Part shown: positions 52,385 through 60,608 of the stretch, in pieces
Layout of the letters: each line of letters starts with the position of its first letter
Position numbering within the stretch: position 1 is the first letter of the stretch
NCBI GenBank assembly: GCA_937929805.1
Contig: CALFUT010000026.1
Location: 1-62,552 of the forward strand
DNA from: an uncultured Pirellulaceae bacterium
Lineage (GTDB): Bacteria > Planctomycetota > Planctomycetia > Pirellulales > Pirellulaceae
Reading direction: 5' to 3'
DNA: 62,552 nucleotides
Position numbers and translations under genes: made by a program
Notes under the pieces: generated by a model
Databases searched by the model: none
Told to the model about the DNA's origin: nothing
What the model saw: only the letters and a program-made list of their open reading frames with translations

Positions 52385-52437
52385 AGCTTGACGAGCCGGA
52401 ACCGAATTCAAACGGGAAACGAAAAGGGCAGCGTCCC

Positions 52438-52517
52438 GGGAGTGGAAGGCTCCGCCCGCCCCACTTTGATACTTGTCCCTTTCATGCCGCACGACTCGTG
52501 AGGCATCTCGTCCTCAC
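52438..52517 (+). repeat. Interspersed palindromic repeat, copy 3 (diverged)
   Basis: 80 bp, aligning without gaps to 28518-28597 at about 70% identity; the left part (GGAAGGCTCCGCCCGCCCCA) is best kept. The right half has lost the palindromic match. Confidence 0.6.
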
Positions 52518-52731
52518 GGCAACACGCTGCTTCAACATAGCGGCGAAATGAAAAAGGCCGTTCTTCGACGAAGCAACCAGCCAAAACGCAAACGGTCGGG
52601 GCTTCCAGCGTTGTGCGAGCATGCAACTAATCACGCATCCTTTCGGGCTGAGCAAATAAATTCATCCGCACTGACCAGATGTGTCACGCCGGGAATAGAA
52701 TCTGTGAAAACAACAGTTAGCAACAAAAAGT

Positions 52732-52759
52732 TTGCATCTATCTCGTGAATCGATATATT
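52732..52759 (+). promoter_or_regulatory. Candidate promoter of the cas operon
   Basis: TTGCAT (52732-52737) and TATATT (52754-52759) are 16 bases apart, 76 bases before the ATG at 52835. If real, it rules out the upstream GTG at 52745 as the cas3 start. Judged by eye. Confidence 0.4.
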
Positions 52760-52834
52760 GCTCGGTTTGCAAACGGGGTAGACGCTTTCAACTTTCGCGA
52801 CAACTTTCAGTTTTTGTTACATCGAGCCTATTGC

Positions 52835-55144
52835 ATGACGCACTACGCCCACTCACTGCCAAACGAGCCCGATCGAAGCAAATGGGAAACCATGCAAGAG
52901 CATGAAGAATTGGTATCTAAATATTGCTGTGAGCTCCTTTCGCGGATCGATCCGTCGCTGGAACGCTGGGGTGACTTGCTCGGTCGATGGCATGATTTGG
53001 GAAAGTACCATCCCGAATTTCAGAAAAAGCTGGAGGGGAAGCGAGTCCAAATTGAACATGCGGGCGCTGGTGCAAGATTGGCTTTCGAAAAGAACCAACA
53101 GAATGCAATCCCGATTTCATTTGCGATCGCTGGACATCACGCGGGACTGGCCAACCTGAAAACCAATTCGCCTCATGGTGGCAGGCTTCCGTTACTCGAT
53201 CGCTTGGCGAATAACGAGACCTTGTTGGGTGCATTCCGAAGCGTTTTACCAAGCGGTTTGGTTGACAATGAAATTCCACCGCTGCCAAGCTGGATTGATC
53301 CGGCCGACGCGAGATCGTTCAAATCATTAGAATTTTTCACACGCTTGCTGTTCTCTGCATTGGTTGATGCAGACAGACTCGCTACAGAATCGTTTTACGA
53401 CCAAGCAGAAGGGCGAGAATCTCGCACCAAGAAACTGAAATACGATGCGATTCAGCAGCTACGGGATCGAATTGATCACAGTATTGATCAGCTGTGCAAT
53501 GATGCAGCCAAGGATCTATCCGACGTCAATCAGTTTCGAAAATCTGTTTTGGATGACTGCCGTGCTGCTGCCGATTTGCAGACTGGCTTGTTCTCGTTGA
53601 CGGTGCCAACAGGTGGAGGAAAAACACTTTCTGCACTCAGTTTCGCGCTCAATCATGCCATCGAGAATAAACTCGATCGTGTCATCATTGTCATCCCGTA
53701 CACCAGTATCATTCGCCAAAATGCAAACGCATATCGAAAGGCACTTAGCCGTGATGACGCTCTGGACTGGCTAAACGTCGTCGAGCATCATTCGGGAATC
53801 GACGAACAGAAGGCAATGAAAGAAAGCAGCGAATCTCGGGAAGCGGAAATTCGCAGGCGGATCGCCGTGGAAAACTGGGACGCGCCGATTGTTGTCACCA
53901 CAGCAGTGCAGTTTTTCGAATCGCTTTTTACAGACCATCCGTCACAAGCCCGTAAGCTTCATCGAATCGCAAAAAGCGTGGTGATTCTTGACGAAGTTCA
54001 AACGTTGCCGCCTTCGTTGCTGACGCCGATCCTCGATGGAATCAATGAACTGGCAACGAACTATCGAACGTCCGTTGTTCTTTCTACCGCTACACCACCG
54101 TCACTTGCTAAACGAACTGATTTTCCACAAGGCTTGAGCAACATTCAACCAATCATCAAAGACGCGAAAGCGCTTGCTGCCTCGAAAGCCGCACGACGCG
54201 TAAAAGTCGAATGGCGAGTAGATGAAGAAACAACCTTCGAAGCACTGGCAAACGAAATCAAAGCCCTTCCCGAAAGACAGGCACTTGCAATTGTTCATCG
54301 CCGCAAGGATGCATTGGCACTGGCGCGATTGCTTCCAGAGTCTGACCGTGTTCATCTTTCCGCTCAAATGTGCCCGGCTCATAGAATCGCGGCGATTGCA
54401 GAAATTAATGATCGACTCGAATCTGGCAATCCTTGCTTGGTCGTTTCAACGCAATTGATCGAAGCGGGCGTTGATATTGATCTTCCAATCGTTTACCGGG
54501 CACTTGCCGGTTTGGACAGTCTCGCACAAGCTGCCGGTCGTTGTGACCGAGAGGGGCACAGAACAGAGAAGCTGGGGCGACCCGCCGGAAAACTGATTGC
54601 CTTCCTCGCCAAAACAACGCCACCAACAGAAACCCTGAAAAAGGCGATGGCTTGGACGATCCAACTTTACAAAGAGAAACAGGAAGAAGGGGCTGAACTC
54701 GATATCTTCGATCCGGATCACTGCAATGAGTTCTTCGCTCGGTTTTACAGATCAGAGTCGCTCGACGCCAAGGACATTCAGCAAAGCCGATCGTCTCTGA
54801 ATTTCAATGACGTCGGTTACAAGTTCCGCATGATCGAGAACGACTGGAGTTTCCCAATTGTCGCTCCGTGGCCAATGACGGGCACAGAACAAGGCGAAGG
54901 TATGAAGCGCGCTGAAGCGTTTCGAGAAGATCCCAATCGTGAAACGGCTCGCGCGTTGCAGCCGTATATCGTGCAAGTCCCCAAGCAAGCTGCACGTCAA
55001 ATGGAGCTGGATGGAATCGTCACGATCGAAGATGGCTCGTTGGGCCTGCCAACCGATATGTTTGATTCCAACTGGTACAGCGAAGAGTTTGGGCTTTCGT
55101 TTGAAACGCCTTCAGAAACAACAAACGTATTTTTCACGGAGTAA
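52835..55144 (+). CDS. cas3: Cas3, type I-C HD nuclease-helicase
   Basis: 769 residues from ATG 52835 (MTHYAHSLPNEPDRSKW), which matches the usual I-C Cas3 N-terminus; the frame is open to GTG 52745. Cas3 is recruited by Cascade to degrade target DNA. HD nuclease: His53-Asp54 (RWHDLGKYHP), His75 (IEHAGAGA), His101-His102 (AGHHAGL) and Asp178 (ALVDADR). Helicase: Walker A TVPTGGGKT (256-264), DEVQ box (386-389), STAT (417-420), VVSTQLIEAGVDIDLP, and QAAGRCDREG. All catalytic motifs are intact, so the effector should be active. First gene of the cas operon; cas5c begins 2 bases after its stop. Confidence 0.93.
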   Translation: MTHYAHSLPNEPDRSKWETMQEHEELVSKYCCELLSRIDPSLERWGDLLGRWHDLGKYHPEFQKKLEGKRVQIEHAGAGARLAFEKNQQNAIPISFAIAGHHAGLANLKTNSPHGGRLPLLDRLANNETLLGAFRSVLPSGLVDNEIPPLPSWIDPADARSFKSLEFFTRLLFSALVDADRLATESFYDQAEGRESRTKKLKYDAIQQLRDRIDHSIDQLCNDAAKDLSDVNQFRKSVLDDCRAAADLQTGLFSLTVPTGGGKTLSALSFALNHAIENKLDRVIIVIPYTSIIRQNANAYRKALSRDDALDWLNVVEHHSGIDEQKAMKESSESREAEIRRRIAVENWDAPIVVTTAVQFFESLFTDHPSQARKLHRIAKSVVILDEVQTLPPSLLTPILDGINELATNYRTSVVLSTATPPSLAKRTDFPQGLSNIQPIIKDAKALAASKAARRVKVEWRVDEETTFEALANEIKALPERQALAIVHRRKDALALARLLPESDRVHLSAQMCPAHRIAAIAEINDRLESGNPCLVVSTQLIEAGVDIDLPIVYRALAGLDSLAQAAGRCDREGHRTEKLGRPAGKLIAFLAKTTPPTETLKKAMAWTIQLYKEKQEEGAELDIFDPDHCNEFFARFYRSESLDAKDIQQSRSSLNFNDVGYKFRMIENDWSFPIVAPWPMTGTEQGEGMKRAEAFREDPNRETARALQPYIVQVPKQAARQMELDGIVTIEDGSLGLPTDMFDSNWYSEEFGLSFETPSETTNVFFTE

Positions 55145-55146
55145 TT

Positions 55147-55809
55147 ATGGCAAAAATCATCGTCTCTGGTCCGCTGGCAATTTTTTCGCGGCCGGAACTC
55201 AAAGTCGAACGGGTTTCTTACCCAGTTATTACGCCCTCGGCGGCTCGCGGCGTTTTTGAGGCCATCCTTTGGAAACCTGCCATTCGCTGGAACGTTCATC
55301 GAATTGCTGTGCTTAACGAAATTCAATGGACTGCTTTTCGACGAAACGAAGTCAGCAAACGAGCTCCTGAGCCATCAATGGCACTGGTCGATTCCGGTGG
55401 CACCGCTCCGGTGCTGTTTGCAGATAGCGAACGGGCGCAACGCAACACGGTCGCGCTGCGAGAGGTCAAATACGAAATCGAAGCCTCTTTCGAAATGACC
55501 TCTCGCGCTGGCAAAGGTGACAACCCTGCCAAATTCGCTGACATGTTTCGTCGTCGAGTCGAAGGCGGCCAGCATTTTCACCAGCCTTATCTTGGCTGCC
55601 GAGAGTGTGTCGCTGATGTCGAGCCATCTGACGGCAAGCAAACCCCAATCGGACAATCGCAAGACCTTGGCTTGATGCTATTCGATATTGATTACGCCAG
55701 CGACAAAAAAAAACCGTTGTTCTTCGACGCGGTGATGAAGAACGGAGTCATCGAAGTCCCCAGTTACCAACAAATCAAATCACAACAAAAAGCGAGGAAA
55801 GCGAAATGA
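55147..55809 (+). CDS. cas5c: Cas5c (Cas5d), type I-C pre-crRNA processing subunit
   Basis: 220 residues. In type I-C, Cas5 cuts the pre-crRNA and caps the 5' handle. Family motifs: SYPVITPSAARGVFEAILWK, WNVHRIAVLNEIQWTAFRRN, EVKYEIEASFEM and QHFHQPYLGCRECVADVEP. Compared from memory with Bacillus halodurans Cas5d (catalytic Tyr46, Lys116, His117), the first position is Leu41 (EAILWKP versus EAIYWKP type) and the Lys-His pair reads Lys-Phe (PAKFADMF). So only the Lys appears kept. Other I-C proteins may vary here too. ATG two bases after the cas3 stop; its TGA overlaps the cas8c ATG (ATGA). Confidence 0.92.
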   Translation: MAKIIVSGPLAIFSRPELKVERVSYPVITPSAARGVFEAILWKPAIRWNVHRIAVLNEIQWTAFRRNEVSKRAPEPSMALVDSGGTAPVLFADSERAQRNTVALREVKYEIEASFEMTSRAGKGDNPAKFADMFRRRVEGGQHFHQPYLGCRECVADVEPSDGKQTPIGQSQDLGLMLFDIDYASDKKKPLFFDAVMKNGVIEVPSYQQIKSQQKARKAK

Positions 55810-57806
55810 TCCTTCAAGCACTCGCACAGCTTACAAAAACTGAAAACCTGTTGGCTGGTGAACCCGACTATGAATTTCGCCGTGTCGCATGGGGTATCAG
55901 CATTAGCACAACGGGCAAGTTTCAAAAGCTGATTTCGTATCGCATCGACCGAAACGCAAACAACGATCGAAAAGAAGATTACGTTGGCAAATGGTCACTC
56001 GTTCCGAAACAGCCAATCAGGACCAGCGGTGCAAAGTCGTTTTTCCTTGTCGATAAATGTGAATACGCTCTCGGGCTCGACCCCACAGGTAAGCGAGGAA
56101 AAGACGCGCTTACCGAGCGTTCAGGTTTGTTTCTGGAACAGGTCAAGGCTTGGCACGACGAGACGGGCGACAAGACAGCAAATTCTTTGCTGGCGTTCCT
56201 GACTGATATCAAAAAGTACCAACCCGAAATTCAAAAAGACAAGAGCTTTGGCGAAATCGAACCCAATGATCTGATGGGTTTTTTGGTGAAAACGGATTGG
56301 ATTCACAGAGTAGAAGGGGCAAAAAAATTCTGGTCTACACTTCGTTTGCAAGAGGATGTCGATGAAGACGCACCGACCTATCAATGCCTCGTTTCCGGAG
56401 AGGAAATTTCTGACATTCCACTCTTTCCGCTGGTCAAACGTGTCCCTGGTGGAACCTCCAGCGGGGTAGCACTGGTTTCTCACAATGCCAACGCGTTTAA
56501 CTCTTACGGCTTGGACGGCAACGAAAATGCTCCTGTGTCTCGCGAAATCAGCGAAGCGTGCGGAATTGCTTTGGCTAGGTTGCTTGATCCGCAGTTTCCC
56601 AACCCAGACAACTTGGATGCGACACTGGAACCTAGATTCATTCGACTTGGATCGAACACTGCCGTTTGCTATTGGACACGTGAGAAAAACAACGAAGCCG
56701 AGAGCGCCCTCAACGCACTCGGGAATTTGATTTCCGGCGAAGACGAAGCTTCCGTTGAGAAAAACCTGAAGTCAATCTGGTACGGACGCCCGGCCAAACT
56801 CAACAAGCCAAACGCCTTCTACGCATTGACCATTTCCGGTACACAAGGCCGCGCCATCATTCGTGACTGGCTGGAAACTTCGCTCAACGAGGTCAATGAA
56901 AATCTCGCTCAGCACTTCGCCGATTTGGCCATCTGCCGCAACACTCAACCAAAGAAAAGAACCGCTGAAAGCCCTGCGGTCCCTATGAATTGGTTGCTCA
57001 AATCACTCGCCGCCGAAGGACGTTCAGATCCCGTTCCACCAACGGTGGAATCTGGATTCATTCGCTCGGCCTTCCAAGGCAAACCGTACCCTTTGCAAAT
57101 GTTGCAGCGGGCTTTGGTTCGCAGCCGAGCCGAAGCCGGTGGCGACGAGTGGACTGATTCGATGCGTCGCGACGCGAGGGCATCAGTCCTTAAGGCTGTA
57201 TTGAATCGACGCAAACGAAAGCAACTGAACTTTACTGACTATCCTGAGGTGACAATTGATATGAATCCAGAATCCAGAAACACAGGTTACGCGCTCGGCA
57301 TGTTGATCGCGGTGCTGGAGCAACTGCAACGATTGGCGCTCGATGACGTAAATGCATCGGTGGTTGACCGTTATTTCAGCGCGGCTTCGGCAAGTCCCAA
57401 GAGCGTCTTTGTCCGGCTATTGAAAAACAGCCTTCATCACTACCGCAAGGCAAGCAAGTCTGAAAAGAAGCAAAATCGAAGTAGCGCTCGCTACATGGAA
57501 CGCGTCAAAGACGAAATTCTATCGTGGCTGAAAGTGGACGCACCAAAAACTCAAGAACCCGAAAAGCGAAAGAGGCCGTTGCCGTACCCGGCCAGCATGA
57601 CGACACCGTTTGGAATTCCTTCCAGCCTGTCCTTGGAAGACCAAGGCCTTTTCGTGCTCGGATACCACCAAATGCGTCATTGGATCTTCATGAAGAAAGA
57701 GCCACGTGCTGAATGGGAAAAGCAGTATCCAAACGCACCAGCAGTTTTCCTGCGAAAGAAGCAAGACGAGATTGAAAAGGAAGAACTCGAAGCGGGGACT
57801 GCCTAA
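55806..57806 (+). CDS. cas8c: Cas8c (Csd1), large subunit of I-C Cascade
   Basis: 666 residues, a little longer than typical Csd1 (about 590). It recognises the PAM and recruits Cas3. Family features: MILQALAQLTKTENLLAGEP start, WGISISTTGKFQKLISYR, LVDKCEYALGLDP, LVSGEEISDIPLFPLVKRVP, LVSHNANAFNSYGLDGNENA, NTAVCYWTREKN, FYALTISGTQGRAIIRDWLE, and NTGYALGMLIAVLEQLQRLA near the C-terminus. I-C systems also make a small subunit (Cas11c) from an internal start in this gene; a candidate Met lies in the last third (ATG 57589 region, or Met at RYMERVKDEI), not proven. ATGA overlap with cas5c; a repeat follows before cas7c. Confidence 0.93.
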   Translation: MILQALAQLTKTENLLAGEPDYEFRRVAWGISISTTGKFQKLISYRIDRNANNDRKEDYVGKWSLVPKQPIRTSGAKSFFLVDKCEYALGLDPTGKRGKDALTERSGLFLEQVKAWHDETGDKTANSLLAFLTDIKKYQPEIQKDKSFGEIEPNDLMGFLVKTDWIHRVEGAKKFWSTLRLQEDVDEDAPTYQCLVSGEEISDIPLFPLVKRVPGGTSSGVALVSHNANAFNSYGLDGNENAPVSREISEACGIALARLLDPQFPNPDNLDATLEPRFIRLGSNTAVCYWTREKNNEAESALNALGNLISGEDEASVEKNLKSIWYGRPAKLNKPNAFYALTISGTQGRAIIRDWLETSLNEVNENLAQHFADLAICRNTQPKKRTAESPAVPMNWLLKSLAAEGRSDPVPPTVESGFIRSAFQGKPYPLQMLQRALVRSRAEAGGDEWTDSMRRDARASVLKAVLNRRKRKQLNFTDYPEVTIDMNPESRNTGYALGMLIAVLEQLQRLALDDVNASVVDRYFSAASASPKSVFVRLLKNSLHHYRKASKSEKKQNRSSARYMERVKDEILSWLKVDAPKTQEPEKRKRPLPYPASMTTPFGIPSSLSLEDQGLFVLGYHQMRHWIFMKKEPRAEWEKQYPNAPAVFLRKKQDEIEKEELEAGTA

Positions 57807-57828
57807 ACAACGAGCACTCAACCGTTCG

Positions 57829-57886
57829 TAGCACCGCCTTTAGGTGGAATCGTCCAACAACTTATTCCGGTGGAAGCCGGGACTAC
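57829..57886. repeat. REP-like palindrome between cas8c and cas7c
   Basis: Arms starting GTAGCACCGCC and ending GGTGGAAGCCGGGACTAC form an imperfect inverted repeat of about 58 bp. It lies in the 126-base gap between two genes that are normally almost contiguous in I-C operons. Confidence 0.6.
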
Positions 57887-57932
57887 AAACAAAAACGAAC
57901 CAGATTCAATTTTTTATTCGAAAGCAAACCTC

Positions 57933-58880
57933 ATGGCAAAGAAATCAACTGTCGCCGAACCATCAACCGGTGAACTCGCCAAAAAAGCAATCAAAAACCG
58001 TTACGAATTCGTACTGTTGTATGACGTAAAAAACGGCAACCCCAACGGAGATCCGGACGCCGGAAACGCTCCACGCGTCGATCCAGAAACTGGACATGGA
58101 CTTGTTTCTGACGTTTGTCTAAAGCGGAAGATTCGCAACTTCATCACACTCGTCAAACGCGATGCCGAAGGTAAACCGGATGATGGTTTTGACATTTACG
58201 TCAAAGAGAAAGCGATTCTCAACGAGCAGCACCAGCGGGGATACGATGCACTGGGACTCGATCCAAAGAAAAAGGAGGGAAAGCTCAAAGAAGGTGAAAG
58301 CCCAAAGGAGGAACGCGTTCGCCGCTGGATGTGCAACACGTTCTTTGACGTACGCATGTTCGGCGCTGTCATGAGCACCAAGGTCAACGCAGGCCAAGTC
58401 CGCGGCCCAGTCCAGATTTCCTTTTCACGCAGCATCGAGCCGATCGTTTCGCTTGAGCAGTCAATCACGCGGATGGCTGTTACAACTGAAAAAGAATCAC
58501 AAGCCCAAGACGGAGGCAACCGAACGATGGGGCGTAAGGAGATCGTGCCCTACGCTCTCTATCGAGTCCACGGATACGTCAGCCCATTTTTGGCAGAACA
58601 AACCGGCTTCAGCGATAAAGATCTTGAATTGCTTCTAAATTCATTGGTTCAAATGTTCGACCATGATCGCTCGGCATCACGAGGCGAGATGAACCCTTGT
58701 GCTCTGGTCGTGTTCAAACATGAAAGCAAACTTGGCAACGCACCAGCAAAGAAACTCTTCGATCTAGTCGAAGTGGATCCGAAGAACCCCGGCACTCCAG
58801 CCCGGTCGTTCGATGACTATGAGGTCACGGTGAACAAAGACGCTACACCCAAAGGCGTAGAACTCGACGAGCGACTCTAA
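57933..58880 (+). CDS. cas7c: Cas7c (Csd2), backbone of I-C Cascade
   Basis: 315 residues from ATG 57933 (MAKKSTVAEPSTGEL); GTG 57870 would add 21 residues inside the preceding palindrome. Several copies coat the crRNA spacer. Characteristic I-C motifs: EFVLLYDVKNGNPNGDPDAG followed by NAPRVDPETGHGLVSDVCLK, RKIRNFI, WMCNTFFDVRMFGAVMSTK, VRGPVQISFSRSIEPIVSLE, MGRKEIVPYALYRVHGYVSP, and FDHDRSASRGEMNPCALVVF. N-terminal 20 residues are extra compared with the shortest homologues. Its stop overlaps by three bases the stop of the minus-strand gene that follows. Confidence 0.94.
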   Translation: MAKKSTVAEPSTGELAKKAIKNRYEFVLLYDVKNGNPNGDPDAGNAPRVDPETGHGLVSDVCLKRKIRNFITLVKRDAEGKPDDGFDIYVKEKAILNEQHQRGYDALGLDPKKKEGKLKEGESPKEERVRRWMCNTFFDVRMFGAVMSTKVNAGQVRGPVQISFSRSIEPIVSLEQSITRMAVTTEKESQAQDGGNRTMGRKEIVPYALYRVHGYVSPFLAEQTGFSDKDLELLLNSLVQMFDHDRSASRGEMNPCALVVFKHESKLGNAPAKKLFDLVEVDPKNPGTPARSFDDYEVTVNKDATPKGVELDERL

Positions 58881-59131
58881 CCAAGTCCCTCAAACTCAAA
58901 CCGCTTCGTCGATCCGTCCAATTTCGTTGTAATCCGGATCGGCCAGCGGGTGACTTTTTCATCCACGATCGTTTCAATCTCGCCCTCGGTCGCATCGACC
59001 GCCTGAGCATCGCCCAGCAACGCAAATCCGGGACCAAGGTGGCCTAATTCATATCGCTGATTACCAATATGCAGATTCAATTTAACGTCAGCCGAAAACG
59101 TTCCGTTTTCATTTTGAGCATTCGAAATCAT
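58877..59131 (-). CDS. Unknown 84-residue protein, antisense inside the cas operon
   Basis: Not recognised. 84 residues from ATG 59129-59131 (MISNAQNENG...), preceded by GGGAG 5 bases upstream; GTG 59137 would add two residues. The body is soluble and beta-rich: TFSADVKLNLHIGNQRYELG, HLGPGFALLGDAQAVDATEG, TRWPIRITTKLDGSTKRFEF. The repeated TFSADV/KLN and IRIT/KLDG patterns suggest a small beta barrel or sandwich. Its ATG overlaps the ATG of the plus-strand kinase-like gene in a shared CATG, and its TAG overlaps the cas7c TAA. A gene running against a cas operon with no free base at either end is unusual. A similar arrangement with the kinase-like gene elsewhere would show they are a unit. Confidence 0.6.
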   Translation of the reverse strand: MISNAQNENGTFSADVKLNLHIGNQRYELGHLGPGFALLGDAQAVDATEGEIETIVDEKVTRWPIRITTKLDGSTKRFEFEGLG

Positions 59132-59636
59132 GGCCACTCCCGAAATTGAACAACGAACCCAACACTACTGCGATCGCCGAGGATGCTCGATCGATTCACG
59201 TTTGGGCGTTGGAACTCAGGGTAGTGTATACGCGGTCAATATTCCATCCCAATCGCCCAACCATTTTGATCAGGTTGCCGTGAAATTTCACGATCGGGAA
59301 GTCGCCTACGACCGCGAACTTGCAGTCTTTTTAAGGCTAAAAGACCTCAACATTGACAACGTTTGTGGACACCGCGTTCCGCTTCTAACCAATCACGACG
59401 ACGAACTCTTAGCACTCGAAATGACCATCGTAGGCCCTCCATTCTGCCTCGACTTTGGCGGAGCCTATCTCGATCGCCCACCCGATTACTCGCCCGAAGT
59501 TTGGCGCGATTGGGAAGAAATGAAATCCATGGCCTTTGAAGACAACTGGCCCCACGTGAAAAAAATCCTCTCGACGCTGGAAACCTACGGAGTCTACGTT
59601 GCCGACGTGAACCCCGCAAATATCAAGTTTCGTTGA
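59130..59636 (+). CDS. Protein-kinase-like small protein between cas7c and cas4
   Basis: 168 residues with a protein-kinase-like N-lobe and catalytic loop: glycine-rich loop SRLGVGTQGSVYAV (23-36), likely ATP Lys52 (VAVKFHD), Glu63 (AYDRELAVFL), hinge-like LLALEMTIVGPPF, and the catalytic-loop-like VYVADVNPANIKF with Asp159 and Asn164. It ends four residues later, at Arg168, so the DFG/activation segment and most of the C-lobe are absent. It may be a minimal kinase, a degenerate one, or an ADP/ATP-binding regulator. There is no good ribosome site; the start shares CATG with the divergent gene at 58877-59131. Not a known Cas protein to my knowledge. Confidence 0.65.
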   Translation: MATPEIEQRTQHYCDRRGCSIDSRLGVGTQGSVYAVNIPSQSPNHFDQVAVKFHDREVAYDRELAVFLRLKDLNIDNVCGHRVPLLTNHDDELLALEMTIVGPPFCLDFGGAYLDRPPDYSPEVWRDWEEMKSMAFEDNWPHVKKILSTLETYGVYVADVNPANIKFR

Positions 59637-59673
59637 GAGAGTACAGTTTTTAGTTTTCAGGGTTCTGAAGCAA

Positions 59674-59708
59674 TTCCGCATTCCGCATTCCGCCTTCCGC
59701 CTTCCGAC
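59674..59708 (+). repeat. 7-bp tandem repeat upstream of cas4
   Basis: Five units of TTCCGCA/TTCCGCC/TTCCGAC, starting at 59674, 59681, 59688, 59695 and 59702. They end 9 bases before the cas4 ATG, where a ribosome site is expected; unit number could affect expression. Confidence 0.8.
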
Positions 59709-59717
59709 CTCAAAAAC

Positions 59718-60383
59718 ATGTTCGACGAAAACCAACTTCTCCCCATCTCAGCCCTCCAGCACCTGATCTTCTGCGAGCGACAGTGCGCCTTGATCCATGT
59801 CGAACAACTCTGGGCCGAAAACGTGCTGACCGTCGAAGGAAAACAGCTGCACGAAAAAGCCCATGAAGGGAAATCAGAAACCGCGGGCAGCATTCGCATC
59901 GCCCGCTCACTATGGCTCAAGTCAAACCAACTCGGCTTGATCGGACAGGCCGACATCGTCGAATTTCACGATGACGGGCAAGTCATTCCCGTCGAATACA
60001 AACGCGGCAAACCCAAAAAGGACGATTCCGATCGCGTCCAAATCTGCGCCCAAGCAATGTGCCTCGAAGAAATGCTCAACGTATCAATCGATCAAGCGTT
60101 TTTATTCTACGGCACCAAACAAAGACGCACCGAAGTCGCCATCGACCAGCCGCTGCGAGAAATCACGCGTTCCAAAATCGATCGCCTGCGGCAGATGATC
60201 GACCAACGCGAAACACCCATCGCGGCCCGAATGCCCAAGTGTGACAAATGCTCGCTGGTCGAGCTATGCATGCCCGATTCTCAGCGGCTCAGCCGGGGCG
60301 TCAAGGCGTGGAACGAGCGGCAATACTCGCTGGCCAGCAAATCCGGCGTACCCGAATCCGATATGTTCTCGATTTATGAATAG
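59718..60383 (+). CDS. cas4: Cas4, Fe-S RecB-family nuclease
   Basis: 221 residues. Cas4 trims prespacers and helps select PAM-containing ends for Cas1-Cas2. RecB nuclease residues: GQADIVEFHD (Asp79) and IPVEYKRGKPK (Glu93, Lys95), with the downstream Gln motif in RVQICAQAMCLEEML. The Fe-S cluster has its N-terminal Cys19 in LIFCERQCAL and C-terminal Cys175, Cys178 and Cys184 in KCDKCSLVELC. Complete. Start ATG 59718; the preceding 9 bases are just after a 7-bp tandem repeat. Separated by 225 bases from cas1, longer than usual. Confidence 0.93.
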   Translation: MFDENQLLPISALQHLIFCERQCALIHVEQLWAENVLTVEGKQLHEKAHEGKSETAGSIRIARSLWLKSNQLGLIGQADIVEFHDDGQVIPVEYKRGKPKKDDSDRVQICAQAMCLEEMLNVSIDQAFLFYGTKQRRTEVAIDQPLREITRSKIDRLRQMIDQRETPIAARMPKCDKCSLVELCMPDSQRLSRGVKAWNERQYSLASKSGVPESDMFSIYE

Positions 60384-60475
60384 GCTCAAGGGTTGATGCG
60401 AACAGGTATGACTTTCAGGAACATCGCACGCTGGTTCAGAGCTTGTTTTAACAGAATGTACGAGAGGAACAGGAT

Positions 60476-60505
60476 TCATGACACTTTCAATCATGACACT
60501 TTCAA
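60476..60505 (+). repeat. 15-bp tandem duplication between cas4 and cas1
   Basis: TCATGACACTTTCAA occurs at 60476-60490 and again at 60491-60505. It sits in the 225-base cas4-cas1 gap, which holds no other feature that I can see. Confidence 0.7.
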
Positions 60506-60608
60506 TCAAATCAAAAATCTTCAAGCATCATCAGGCTAAACCCTGTTCAACCTGTCTGAAAACCGTTTCCTCTGGTCTTGCCTCGATCGACAACTGAAAG
60601 CCTCCACC

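Noticed and set aside
52745-52834. Upstream GTG start for cas3
   Set aside because: It would overlap a promoter-like pair and lacks a ribosome site; the I-C Cas3 family begins with the YAHSL segment just after ATG 52835.
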